A stretch of DNA of 64,000 nucleotides from Spodoptera frugiperda. Its lineage: Eukaryota > Arthropoda > Insecta > Lepidoptera > Noctuidae. Of this stretch, positions 45,026-56,184 are shown in pieces. Location: NCBI RefSeq assembly GCF_023101765.2, contig NC_064226.1, positions 2,100,001 through 2,164,000 of the forward strand. The letters run 5' to 3'. How positions within the stretch are numbered: the first letter of the stretch is position 1; each line of letters opens with the position of its first letter. The notes beneath the pieces were generated by a model. That model saw only the letters and a program-made list of their open reading frames with translations. It did no database searches and was not told where the DNA came from. The position numbers and the translations under genes are program-made.

Positions 45026-46770
45026 ATGGTGCGTCTCACAGTGGTAATACCATTTTTGTTCCTGGTCGCCTGCGTCTATGCATTCCCAGGTATTTATCTT
45101 ATAAAACTACAGATATTTCTTTTTACACGAATTTATTTAGCTTGTAATGTATGCATATATGAATAAATGTAGGCTAAGATTTGAAGTGGTATCTTGTAAC
45201 TAAATATTGAAGCAGATATTTTCAACTGATTGAGCTAGAATTTTATATACCTTTTATATATCCTTCACGTCTTAAATGACAATATATAGATATAAGGTGT
45301 TCTAAAATTATCTGCCATGGCTTTAACGAGAGGTAGTGTTGTATTTGAAAATGTACTCGTACTATTATAATAATGAAATTCGTACCCTGGACCAGTTAAT
45401 TCAATTTGAGAACATAAAGAAGTTAAATAAACATTGACTCTACTCTGCATAAAGTAGTTCACAAATACGCAATACGCGTCGCTTCATCTATAATACATAT
45501 AGTGAAAGAGATAGCTCTTTCATAAAAAAATCATATGAAGATTTTTTTATGAAAAAAAATGTGTACGTGAGCCAGTGGATGCAGGAGGTGGTTTGTCGTT
45601 CTACATTGAGGACTAAAGAGGAGGCCTTTGTTCAGCAGTGGACGTCTTTCGGCTGATGATAATGATGATGATGAGATGCCTATTGTCATACACTGAGCAC
45701 GTTGCTAAGCTGCGAATTGCAATTTTAGTTTATTTTCTCAGGTACTTACTGCATCGTTGGTCGAATGGTCGCTAGTGCAACTTCAAGGGATCTCGGGTCC
45801 GATTCCCGGGTCGGACAAAATATATATACGTGGCTGTTTTCGGGTTTTAGAAAATTTTAATGCTGCTATACAATGTACTCAATGTACTCAGACTACGGAA
45901 TCTGGAATTGTGCCCTATGTATATATGGGGACTAATAACACAAATGGTAAAAAGTGGGTGTACATTGTATAGCGGCATTACGTGCCGTAATATGCACCTC
46001 TGCCAACCCCTTCGGGGATAAAAGATAAAAGGCGTGACGTTGTTGTTGTTTTCCAGGTACTACTAAGGTATCGCTGATAAGGAACAGTAACTTCGGTTTC
46101 GGCTCGGCTGCATTTGGGGGCGAGAGTAATGGAGTTGTAAAAACAAAAGATAAACTTGCAGTTGAATTCCCAGGTAACTTATAGACTAATGATTATTTTA
46201 TTTCTTTTTTAATGGTATTTATCTAACTTTATAATTTTATTTCGTTATTATATCACGTCTCTGATGAAAATTATGTTTTAAAAAAAAATCGAGGATAGAG
46301 AAGTTTTTTTAATCCACTAATAATTGTTCCTGGTCTGAGAGTCATGTGTATGTGAACATGTATGTTTGTAAACGCACCCACGATACAGGAGAAAATTCTA
46401 CAGTGGATTTTTACCTCATAAACTCTCACATTAATAATATTAACACATTGAACGCCGTTAGCGGAGGATTTGCCTTCAACGGTTTTCTATTGGCAGTCAA
46501 AGATTTAATAGGAATATTAAGTAATAAAAATAACAACAACAAAAAGCACAAGTAAGATAGAGAGAGAGCATAGACATGTTAAATATTGTAATTATATCCG
46601 TTGTGCTATAAGAAAAATAAATAATTAATATTTTAATGGTATCGTTTTCAGGAAAAGATGCGGATATCTCACTACTAGACAACGTCGACTCCGGCGCAGC
46701 CTTCGCGTTCGCAGGAAGTGCTGCCACAGGAGTTGACCATAACAAATTTATCCCTCCGATTTTTGGCTAA
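45026..46770 (+). CDS. P3: small secreted two-repeat protein, 99 aa
   Basis: Exons 45026-45089, 46058-46174 and 46652-46770, phase 1 throughout (CCCAG|GTATTT; TTTTCCAG|GT; CCAG|GTAACT; TTTTCAG|GA). Signal peptide [19 protein letters not shown]. Exon 2: [20 protein letters not shown] and a charged end ([11 protein letters not shown]). Exon 3: [20 protein letters not shown] and [10 protein letters not shown]. The two exons are alignable to each other. Intron 1 is filled by a SINE B copy that ends about 15 bases before the exon 2 acceptor, and by a further repeat piece. Intron 2 holds a possible alternative last exon at 46404-46555. The promoter and exon 1 are almost identical to those of P4, 14 kb away. 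Function unknown. Confidence 0.8.
45750..46042 (+). mobile_element. SINE B in P3 intron 1
   Basis: Head CATCGTTGGTCGAATGGTCG, B-box-like GGTCCGATTCCCGG, body ACTAATAACACAAATGGT and GCGGCATTACGTGCC, and tail CCCCTTCGGGGATAAAAG. The tail GGCGTGACGTTGTTGTTG runs into the exon 2 polypyrimidine tract. Confidence 0.75.
46325..46403 (+). mobile_element. SINE A, 3' fragment in P3 intron 2
   Basis: GAGAGTCATGTGTATGTGAA, GTTTGTAAACGCACCCACG and ATACAGGAGAAAATTCTACA match the 3' end of SINE A; the consensus CCTAGTGTGG is here TTCTACAGTGG. Confidence 0.6.
46404..46555 (+). other. candidate alternative last exon of P3
   Basis: After TTCTACAG an open phase-1-compatible frame (G+TG, GAT, TTT ...) runs to TAA at 46553-46555. 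It contains [20 protein letters not shown] and an Asn/Lys tail. L-N-x-V/A-x-S-G-x-x-F-A-F matches the exon 3 core of P2 and P3 ([13 protein letters not shown]). It may be an alternative terminal exon, a relict third repeat, or chance. The acceptor lies in the tail of a SINE A fragment. Confidence 0.4.
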
Positions 46771-47930
46771 ACTGTCAAATGTACGCATTGATAAAATAAA
46801 TAAATGTTTATTTAGTGTAAAAGGCAGATTACAAAATAAATCTTATAACCTAAAACAAAGTTTAAATGTATATAAAACCTGATTCATCACAACAGCTTAC
46901 CTTTTAAGCAGTTTGCGAAAGCTCGACTAATTTCAACACACCAAAGGTTCATAAAACTAAACTAAAGCTAAGGCTGAGTAACCTATATACCTCGCTATAA
47001 TTTTTTTACAAAAATGTACAAAATATGTCCAAAACTTAGAAACTATGTAAACTTTTAATATATATTTTTCCACGATTTTCAATGTTTGTATAGTTACTGT
47101 GATGTGAGTAAACAATTTAAGATGTCTATCGATTTATTGACGAAGAATCCATGGGTTAAATTAATTGTAATTTGTAACAGATGCAAAAAATATACATCTA
47201 TGAAAAAAAAAAGCTTAGGAATAAAAAAAGTCAGAACTGAAATTAGGGTATATCATTAATATTATTATTATACACAGATCAATTATTATAAACTACATAT
47301 TATTATTGACGTTACAAGTTAAAACAAAATGTTAAAGGTCAGCGTCATCCAAATAATTTACCAATTTATAGCAAAAATAGGGATAAAAACATTAATTTTA
47401 AAAGCTTTATCGTTGTCTTATCCACTCACTATCATATAATCTTACAGTCTTCTCGCTCACGCAACATAAAACCTCCACAACCTTTTAAAAGCCCAAATAC
47501 TGAATTACATACACAACATTCTTATAATAACGATCGTGAGACGTACTACATCCTGCTGATGAGTCATTTAACAGGCAAAGTTACTAGGTACAACTGTAAA
47601 TGTAACTGTGAGTGTAGGTTAGGTGATTTTATTGTTTTTATAGAAAAAAAGATCTTAGTATTTTAAACTTTTGACTAGGCCAAGTTAAAGTCTATAAGGT
47701 ATACTTGACTTACAATGACATAATATAATAATTTAGTAACACACTTGCTGTATAGTGTGGCGTTTCAAACCACGAACGACAATAATTCTTTATTAGAAAA
47801 TAAATGAACTAAAAATCACAGTTTACTCACGTACATTAATGGAAAGAGTTCTACTAGTTTCGAATCACAATCAGCGTGCAATCATAAGCAGCGTGCGCAC
47901 AACCTACTATGTCTACTTTTAACCGTGATT
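46771..47930. other. 3' flank of P3 and intergenic DNA
   Basis: AT-rich, AATAAATAAA just after the P3 stop (46795 onward). No further gene recognised before the minus-strand gene at 48 kb. Confidence 0.4.
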
Positions 47931-48003
47931 TTTATTTAATTTAGTAAGTATATCACACGATAGTTATTATAAAAATAAAATGAAAAACGACCAAAACCAA
48001 AAA

Positions 48004-50358
48004 TTACCAGAAATAACTAAAAATATATTCTAAGATCCGAGGTAAGAATCTGTTTCTAGATGCAGAATTTCTGACGGGAACATCATTGTTTTGGTTGTAA
48101 ACAGCATCGTAAGGATGAGTTGGCTTCCGTCCTGGGTTCTGAAGTGGAACATCGTTATTGGGGGCAGGATACTGAACCCGTGTATTCTGGTCGGGGGTAG
48201 GATTCTGACCATAATTATTGATATCATTTTGCCCGTGAACGTAACCACCTTCATTCTGTGTAGGTCCTGTGTTTCCATTGGGATATAATTGTCCATTTCC
48301 TCTATTTCCATTGTTCACACCATAATCGGCTCCTGGCCCTCCATCCCCGTTTGGACTGCTCTCTCCATAACCAATACTGAAGCTGCCCGCTGGGTAATGG
48401 CCGCCTGATATAACGCCGATGGCAATGCTTGGGTCGGTTGGAGTACCCTTCAAGCGATACACAGGGTACTGCTGACCTGAAATTGACCAATGATTTTGTG
48501 AGATTATTATTATTAAAATATCACAGGGTCCCGGACCTTTGGAAGGCGTACGAAGATGCAAAGGCCCGTTGAACAATTTAAATCTAAATGTAATGGGACA
48601 TCAGCCAAGCCACGGCAGTATCAATTTGATATAAAAGTGCCTAGAATTGAGGATTAATTGACATAAATGCTTTGATTTTGACTTTGAATTGCTAAGCGAG
48701 GGAAAATTAAGCTTACAGCGTCGAGGTGACGTCATGTCCGATGCTTTTATTTCTATTTCTCGAGTAAGTAGTTGAAGAGTTTGCTTATCTTGTGAGAGGT
48801 TATACCAGTAGGAGAATAAAGAGGATATGGGCATTTATAGTTACGGTAGTAACCTTAAAATAAAGAAATAATATAGAAAGAAGAAGAAATTCTCGTTACG
48901 TAAAATTATTAATGTAACCTAATCAAGGTTTTAAATGAAAGAGGAAATAATTATTTTTATCACCAAGTTTGTTTTTATTTTTGGTATGATTAGCAATTTC
49001 CGACAAATATCTGACAAACAAACCAATATTAGGTGTAAAACCACAGGTAAAACTAAGGCCAAGGCAACAGGCTCCGGGCTCGAAAAGCAAAAGTAGGAAC
49101 GCGATGGTTTTTAGTCACTAAGGAAAGCTTTGCATGAATTTCCTCCATTATAAAAAATACGGACCAAATATAGTCAAGGTATTTTAACGTATGGTAGCAA
49201 TAAAATTTACCTTAAAATACATACACTATTGTACTTCACCAAATTTCTGGGCTACAACTACTTACTTGCAATTTTACTTACCTACCTATTTTAAGTACAC
49301 TTAGGTCGTAAAGAATATAAGCCTAAATTGGAGGTGGCCTAACGAGGATATATCTGTATAGGTATAAATCCAAATCTAAATTACCTAATTTAATACTAGA
49401 CTGTGACTCACAAGTTATCGTCCTGTTAGCATTTAGTTTTACAAGGTCAAAAGTATTTATTCACCAGTTTGGTTATTACGTCTTAATTTTGAATTTCAAT
49501 TACAAAAGTATCCACAATTATTCATGCACTGTACTTATTATTGTGTTCTATGCACCCAGTGCATGATACGCCAGATGAAGCCGTTGAGAAAAGCTAAACA
49601 CAATATAAAAAAAAAAAAAAAAAAAAACAAAAAAAGCTAATCTCGCGCGGCTTTACCGCTGCTCGGTTCTCTCTCTCTATTGATCGTCGAAAAGAAAGAA
49701 ATACTGGTGTTCCATTGTCTCTGCCTATGCTCATAAGAGACAGGTTATGTATGTATGTATGTAGTTTCGGAAATTAAATTCAATTCGCATTCAAATAAAT
49801 AAACAAACTCTTCAGTTTTATAATAATGCATTAGTTTAGTACATATCGGTATAAAAAGGATCTTCAAATCAATAGCCCTGGAGACTAGCGCTTTCAAACA
49901 AAACAAACAACTTCTTCACCTTTTTAATATTAATATTAATATAAGTATTTAAGTACCGTTTGACACCGAGCCGGCAACATACACGTGTGTGAAATGTCAT
50001 GTTCTTTTTTGATGACAATGGCGAATACACACAACCGGTTTACGTATTTTAAAAGAGGTTATATATCACTCACTCATGTATTTAAGGAAAAGGAAAACAT
50101 ACGACACTACTTATGCTGATGACACTTTTAATTTAATTTCGTATTTTATATTATATCGTTTTAAAAAAACACGATGTAGTTTAGATTAAAAACAGCACTA
50201 AAATGTTACCTCTACACACAGACATCGGTCACTTTCAAAACAATCAACAAATTGATAATAAATAGAACATTTTTCCAGTTCACTGTAAAATGATAATGTT
50301 TACCTGAGACGGTGCAGACATAGAGATATAAGATAAAACCGGCCACAGAACGCGACAT
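48004..50358 (-). CDS. Pro/Gln/Asn-rich secreted protein, 175 aa
   Basis: Minus strand, exon 1 at 50358-50304 and exon 2 at 48476-48004, phase 1 (TCAG|GTAAAC ... AATTTCAG|GT). Exon 1 gives the signal peptide MSRSVAGFILYLYVCTVS. The mature part begins GQQYPVYRLKGTPTDPSIAI, contains GGHYPAGSFSIGYGE, then a Gly/Asn/Pro/Gln-rich low-complexity region (GNRGNGQLYPNGNTGPTQ, GQNDINNYGQNPTPDQNTR). It ends with a basic patch and a hydrophobic tip (NRFLPRILEYIFSYFW). AATAAA (TTTATT at 47931-47936 on the plus strand) lies about 70 bases downstream. The family is not recognised. The architecture resembles the other secreted genes of the window, but it is on the opposite strand. The 1.8-kb intron holds only AT-rich DNA, an A run at about 49603-49627 and a small repeat to 49765. 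Confidence 0.75.
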
Positions 50359-50699
50359 CACGAACAACACTGAGTGGGAACACCGAACACACAAACACTA
50401 CATATCACAATCCTGACTGTATTTTATTGCCCGACCAAGCGACCGTTCACATTGGGCGCGTAGAACCGGGTCATGACTCAAAACCGTACAAAGTCAAACT
50501 CCTAAATAGTTGGGGTGAAAACTATTCTGTTTGTTGTGTACACCTTAACTATCACACCAATTTTTATGCAATTATAGAACTAAAATGAATAGAAAGAAAG
50601 GAAAGAGAAAAATTAATTTGACATGACAGCCCTGGAATATAAAAACATAAAAATATATTATTAATAAAGAAATTAAACGACAAAATACAATATTAGGTA

Positions 50700-50898
50700 T
50701 CACTACATAGTATAAAACAAAGTTGTTTTCTCTGTCCTTATGTCTCTTTGTATGCTTAAATCTTTAAAACTATGCAACGGATTTTGATGCGGTTTTTTAA
50801 TAGGTAGAGGGATTCATTAGAAAGGTTTTTATGTATAATACGAGTACATGCATAATATATCACCATTGCACCCATGCGAAGCTGGGGCGAGTCGCTAG
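50700..50898 (+). mobile_element. Helitron 3' terminal region
   Basis: Ends GCACCCATGCGAAGCTGGGG CGAGTCGCTAG followed by T, i.e. a GC-rich hairpin plus CTAG|T, the same terminus as at 57666. Upstream AACGGATTTTGATGCGG is typical of lepidopteran Helitron debris. The 5' end was not located. Confidence 0.5.
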
Positions 50899-51016
50899 TA
50901 TGGAATAAATGAAATATTGAACATAGAAAGGGTAGGAATAAAGGATAAAGTTTGTTTTAACAGATAAAAACTACTTCTTATACAATACATTATCTCATTT
51001 CCTATATATAAAACTG

Positions 51017-51147
51017 CAATAACTTCTCCCGCATTGGGCGAGGTGATAGGGAATGTCAGACTTACTGACTAAAAACCACTCCGTTCCTACTCCTGCTATT
51101 CGAGCCGCAGCCTCGGTAACCCATTAGGTAGTCCGCCGCTCCGAGAA
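51017..51147 (-). mobile_element. retroposon C, partial
   Basis: ACTTCTCCCGCATTGGGCGA, GACTTACTGACTAAAAACCA, GAGCCGCAGCCTCGGTAACC, GGTAGTCCGCCGCTCCGAG; the T run is missing. Confidence 0.6.
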
Positions 51148-51887
51148 AGCTGAAACTTGGCATGTTCCTTGAGGAGTTTAGAAGGCACTAAGAGAGGATT
51201 TCCTTAAAGTCCCACAGGAACTGGAAAGGCTTTGAACCAATGTATGCGTACTAAATCATTGGCTTTAGTAGAATTAACACGACACGGATGTACAATGTCC
51301 AGGGATTTCCAAAGGATATTATTATTTTTTAAAGCGATGATTTTTGGACTTCTAACATCACGAACTAGCGACGTCAACAAAAGCTTAGCACAACATTATT
51401 TTGGGTTCCGACGTAATGTTGGACAAAAGTGACTAATATTTTCATTGCATCATGCTTTTGATTCCAAAAATATTTAGTGATATTAATTTATTTTCCAATT
51501 GTCTTGTAAATTGTATCATGTTTTATATGTAATTTTGATTACTAAGCACTTACTGAATGATGATGAAAATCATGATAATTTGTTACTTTATTGTTCAGGA
51601 ACAATTATCAACGAAGGCTTCGAAATGAAAGGCAATAAAAACAATTAATAAAAATTTTCAATCGTGACAAAAAATATGACAGCATTTTTGGGCGGGTCCG
51701 TTATGGCTGTTTGTGAAATCAGTACAATCTGACTATAAATCAGGCTGTTATCATCCTGATAGATCTGTGATGGGGTGGGAACCACCACGCAGCTCGAAGG
51801 TCAAGGATGAGGTCACTATGACGCAGAACACTTATTTTGAAGGATGTAGTTCACTCCAGTTAACAAGTAATTGAAAATTATTTTTTA
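51148..51887. other. intergenic with a possible tiny last exon
   Basis: At 51599-51648, after TTATTGTTCAG, there is a phase-1-compatible frame TIINEGFEMKGNKNN ending TAA, overlapped by AATAAA at 51647. No upstream partner exon was identified, so no gene is called. Confidence 0.3.
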
Positions 51888-52068
51888 TTTATTTTTTTAT
51901 GTTAAATGGGCCGACGTTTGGCCGCTATCTCGCCTGATGGTAAGTGATGATGCGGCCTACGATGGAGCACGTCTGCCCATAAGCAACCTATTCACCCATC
52001 CATACCCATCAGGAAACACAGACTCCGGCAAGGAGTTCCACTCCCTAGCAGTTCGCACAAGGAAGCTT
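51888..52068 (-). mobile_element. 3' end of the Jockey-like LINE, 5'-truncated copy
   Basis: Matches 11040-11230 closely: GGCCGACGTTTGGCCGCTAT, GGTAAGTGATGATGCGGCCT, AGCACGTCTGCCCATAAGCA, GAGTTCCACTCCCTAGCAGT. Confidence 0.8.
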
Positions 52069-52465
52069 GAATTGCTATTATTAACCAACTTGAAAAAAGG
52101 AGGTTCTCAGTTTGACCTGTATGTATGTATGTATGTGCGCGATTATCTAATGTTTGACCGAAGTGATTTTGATGCGGTTTTCAGCATAGTATTTTTTAGA
52201 ATTAAGAGGTTTATTGTACTACACAATTTTTTTAATTGGAATCTCCATCTTTTGCACTTAAACATGTATTTAAAAATGTGTATTGAAGTCAGTTTTTTAA
52301 CGTAGTTTATCTAATATTATAAGATACTATGCAGAGAATGATTCCTGTATAATTCTCTGCATAATATATTTATTTAACTGCATGAAGAACTGTTCAAGAG
52401 AGATCGTTTAATGCAGCAGGCAAATAGCAAAAAGTTAGTGTAGCCAGAACTATTTTATGGCATAG

Positions 52466-52665
52466 GCTGCCAAATGAGCGAACGGGTCACCTGATGGTAA
52501 GCAATCGACGCCGCCCATGGACACCCAGAACACCAGTGGCTTACAAGTCAATTGCGAGCCCTCTGGGGATTAGGAATTCACGTATTGGGAATTATAGGGA
52601 TTGGAGACTGGTGAGGGGGGGGGGACGGAGGAGTCATAATCTGTGAGGTCGTGGTATCACTCTTG
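52466..52665 (+). repeat. interspersed repeat R1, partial
   Basis: CACCTGATGGTAAGCAATCG, GCCGCCCATGGACACCC and GTGAGGTCGTGGTATCACTC, with a G run at about 52614-52622 and the 3' end lost. Confidence 0.65.
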
Positions 52666-52689
52666 TAATTTATATATATTTTTTACAAA

Positions 52690-52885
52690 AACTTTGCCGC
52701 ACACTATGTTTTTGTCATGTATCGTGAGTGCGTTTACAAACATACAAGTTCACATACACATGACATCCAGACCCGAAACAACAATTTGTTCATCACACAA
52801 AGAGTTGCTCCGTGTGAATCGGACCCGCTACACGTTGCGCGGTAGCCAGTTGCCCAGCCACCGCGACAACCGTGCAGTCGCCTGT
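52690..52885 (-). mobile_element. SINE A, reverse copy
   Basis: AACTTTGCCGCACACTATG, TTCACATACACATGACATCC, CACACAAAGAGTTGCTCCGT and CCAGTTGCCCAGCCACCGCG in reverse family order. Confidence 0.75.
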
Positions 52886-53194
52886 ATTATAAATCCCATG
52901 ATGTACAGAACCTAAACAAAAATATCTTAATGAATGATCAAATAGATCGTCTGTGTTTACTATAAATTAAAGTGCTAATCATCAAGTGAATAATAATTCT
53001 CAAATATTTCGTGCAAACATTGTTTTTTTTTTTGTAATGTGTTAACTCTTTTGTGTCAGCGACAATCCCTACACTTTTTATAAATCGATATTGTAACTAT
53101 TAAAAACTTGTCTAACTATTAATATTTTGTTACAATGTTCGATTAATAACCATTTATGTATTTTGGTTTTTGGCTTTTTATGGACAATTCAATT

Positions 53195-53465
53195 CAAAGT
53201 CAAAGCATTTATTTCAATTAATCCTAAATAAGGCACTTTTGAAACGTCAAATTGAATTGTCCGTCAGTCTGTCTGTCAGTGAAGCTAGGCGCTCGTTCCA
53301 AAGTGTAGCTTCGAATGGAGAAGAACGAGCAAGAAACTCCATCGTTACTCTTTTAAAAAGAAGTTTTTTACAATTTCTCTGATACACTGTTTATCTATTG
53401 TATATATATGTAGGAACAATGTAACTACAATACGCCAAAACTAACGGGACAATAAAAGCAATTTG
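53195..53465 (-). mobile_element. family D retroelement 3' region
   Basis: Contains AAAGTCAAAGCATTTATTTC, TTGTCCGTCAGTCTGTCTGT and GAAGAACGAGCAAGAAACTC. Related copies: 21062-21190, 55725-55790 (short), 57970-58460 and 59063-59260. The orientation is taken from the copy at 58 kb, where an ORF end precedes it on the minus strand. Confidence 0.6.
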
Positions 53466-53680
53466 TAAAGAAAATAAAATAGCGGGTTATTTCAAACATA
53501 GTGCCCACATATGTACACTTACAATTTTGAAATAATGCTTCTATACAAATAATAATAATATATAATTTAATCTTTCACATAAAAAAAATATCTGCTTGAT
53601 GCCACAGGATCCCTAGACTGCATTGGAATAAATTAATACTTTAAGTTAACGTGTAACTAGTGATCGTATTTGAGCATTGT

Positions 53681-55650
53681 CTAGTGTGAGCGAGTGTCCA
53701 GTGGAGCCGGACCAACATGCTGCCACGCATTTTTATCCTCAATATAATCTGACAGTTTATAATATGCCTGTTTACACAGTTCACGCTTTATACAAGATTT
53801 AAATTTTTTCTCGTTCAGATTCAGTATGGTAGTTGGTAGTTTATTATAACATTTAACACAAAAACCCATGAAGGATTTCTGCACTTTGGACAATCGGAAT
53901 TGCGGTATAGCCAACTTATTTTTACCTCTCGTATTAAAATTGTGTCTGTCGCTTCTTTTTTCAAACAATTGTTGATTTTTTCTTACGTACATAATATTTT
54001 CGTAAATGAATTGAGAAGGCACTGTAAGAATATTTATAGTTTTAAAAAGTTCTCTCAAAGATTCACGACGGGGCAAGTTATATATTGCTCGAATAGCTCG
54101 CTTTTGCAAAATAAAAATTGATTCTACATCCGCGGCCCGACCCCACAGCAAAATGCCGTAAGACATTATGCTGTGGAAATAGCTAAAATAAACAAGCCTT
54201 GCTGTATTTACATCCGTTAGCTGCCTAATTTGTCTGACTGCATAAGCAGCGGAGCTTAGTCTCCCCGAAAGTGCTTTTATGTGGGGCCCCCATTGTAATC
54301 TGTCATCTAGTGTGATACCCAAAAATATAGTCTCCTTAACAAATTCCAACTTTTGTCCGTTCAAAGCAACATAACATTCGTTATTTTGTACGTTTGGCAA
54401 GCAAAATTTAATACATTTGGTTTTTTTCTCATTAAGCGCCAAGTTATTAATAGTAAACCAATTATAGACTTGAAGAATGGAGCTGTTTACGTCGTCAAAA
54501 TTATTCATACGTCGACCTATCTTAAAAATCAATGATGTATCATCTGCAAACAGCACCATTTTTGGTTCATTTTCGAATATGAGTGGCAAATCGTTAATGT
54601 AGACTAAAAAAAGAAAAGGACCCAATATTGAACCCTGAGGAACGCCCATTTTTATCTCAGACCCTTGTGAATTAACCCCGTTTATATGAACTTTCATCTG
54701 CCTATCCTCTAAATATGATTTCAATAGACGGAGCGCAGTGTTTCTAATCCCGTAATGATTTAATTTCAGCAAAAGTGTCTCATGATCAAAGCAATCAAAT
54801 GCTTTTGAGAGGTCGCAAAAAACACCTATGGCATCTTGTGCTTCCTCCCAGGCACCAAATATTTCTTTCATTAAAGTAACACCGGCGTCAGTTGTACAAC
54901 GACCTTTAGTGAAACCATATTGCTGATGGTGGAAGATAGAGTTTTTATTAAAATGATGAAGCATCTGAGACAATATCAACTTTTCAAACACCTTGCTGAG
55001 GACTGGCAGAATAGATACAGGCCTATAATTATTAGGTTCTGTGGTTTCACCGCTTTTAAATAGTGGGATAACTTTGCTATATTTCATAAGGTCAGGGAAA
55101 ACCCCGTCATCTATACTTTTATTAAAAATCATAGCCAGATAGGGCGCTATAGTATGAATAATTGTTTTACAGACTTTCTCCGATAGTCCCCAAAGATCCT
55201 CAGTTGATTTTATCTTAATTTCTTTAAAAACTTTAACGATCTCTAGAGGATTCGTATATTGAAAACTGAAATCATCTTGACATGTTTTTACATTTTTTTT
55301 AAGCAAACTAGTTGAGAGTGCGGCTGAAGAATTTAAATCTCTAGTTATTTTAATAGGAATATTAGTAAAAAAAATTTCAAATTCCTGTGCTACATCATAA
55401 TTTGAGGAAATTTGTCCATTTTCAGACATTAACTTAATTTCCGAATTATGTATTTTTTCCTACCAGTTTCATTTTGTATTATTTTCTAAGTTGTCTTTAT
55501 TTTGTCATCAGCTGATTTTATTTTATTGCTGATATAAAGACGTTTTGCGGCTTTGCACACTAATCTAAAAGTCTTTGAGTACGATGTTACATATTGTTGA
55601 AAAAGGGGGTCGTTATTATATGGTTTCATGCCATAAAGGTCAAAAAGTTT
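53681..55650 (-). mobile_element. non-LTR retrotransposon (CR1/Jockey-like) with long RT ORF
   Basis: The ORF 55429-53681 is 582 codons without a stop. Motifs by residue: NYRPVSILPVLSKVFEK at 134-150, FCDLSKAFD at 204-212 with the catalytic Asp, GVPQGSILGPFLFLVYINDL at 262-281, LFADDTS at 293-299, then thumb and C-terminal region (RAIRAIYNLPRRESLRELF; NFNTRGKNKL). Further coding-like sequence lies upstream (NNDPLFQQYVTSYSKTFRL, 55640-55480) in another frame with a stop, so the linker is frameshifted. The apurinic-type endonuclease is missing: 5'-truncated. The 3' UTR ends near 53540. Best-preserved RT in the window. Confidence 0.85.
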
Positions 55651-55790
55651 ATCTCTACTCTTCCTAATACCTACTAATAATATTACTAATACTAACTAAT
55701 TCCTAATACTAATTCAAAGTCAAAGTCAAAAGTTACATCATATATTCCAATTAAACCATAAATAGGTACTTTTGAAATACGTCGTACGTT

Positions 55791-56030
55791 GGCGCGTCGC
55801 TAGTCAATATATTTAAATAATTATTTTAGAGTATTATAGTGATATTTAAGATTGTCTTGTTACTATCAGGGATGAATCTGACCAAAAAATGTATGGAAAA
55901 CAATGACCAAAGATGTATGGAACAAAAACCCAGAATCTATTAAAATAACTTATTTATGTGTGAAGAGGTTATATATTCCCATCGCCTGGTAACTATATCC
56001 CAATTTTTTTAAACTGATATGGTCACTAAC
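55791..56030. other. intergenic, nothing recognised
   Basis: Short AT-rich spacer between the LINE region and a MITE. Confidence 0.3.
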
Positions 56031-56184
56031 ACTAGAATTGGAACTTAAAACGGGATATTTACCATATTTTTCAATTTTTATGAGCTTCCGATATTTCAGC
56101 ACTGTTGCAAGCGCCATGATCACGGATAAATTCATAAAAATTTAAAAACATAGTAAATATCCCGTTTTAAGTTCCAATTCTAGT
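56031..56184. mobile_element. MITE with perfect 32-bp terminal inverted repeats
   Basis: 56031-56062 and 56153-56184 are exact reverse complements (ACTAGAATTGGAACTTAAAA ... GTAAAT). About 90 bases lie between them. No ORF. Confidence 0.85.
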
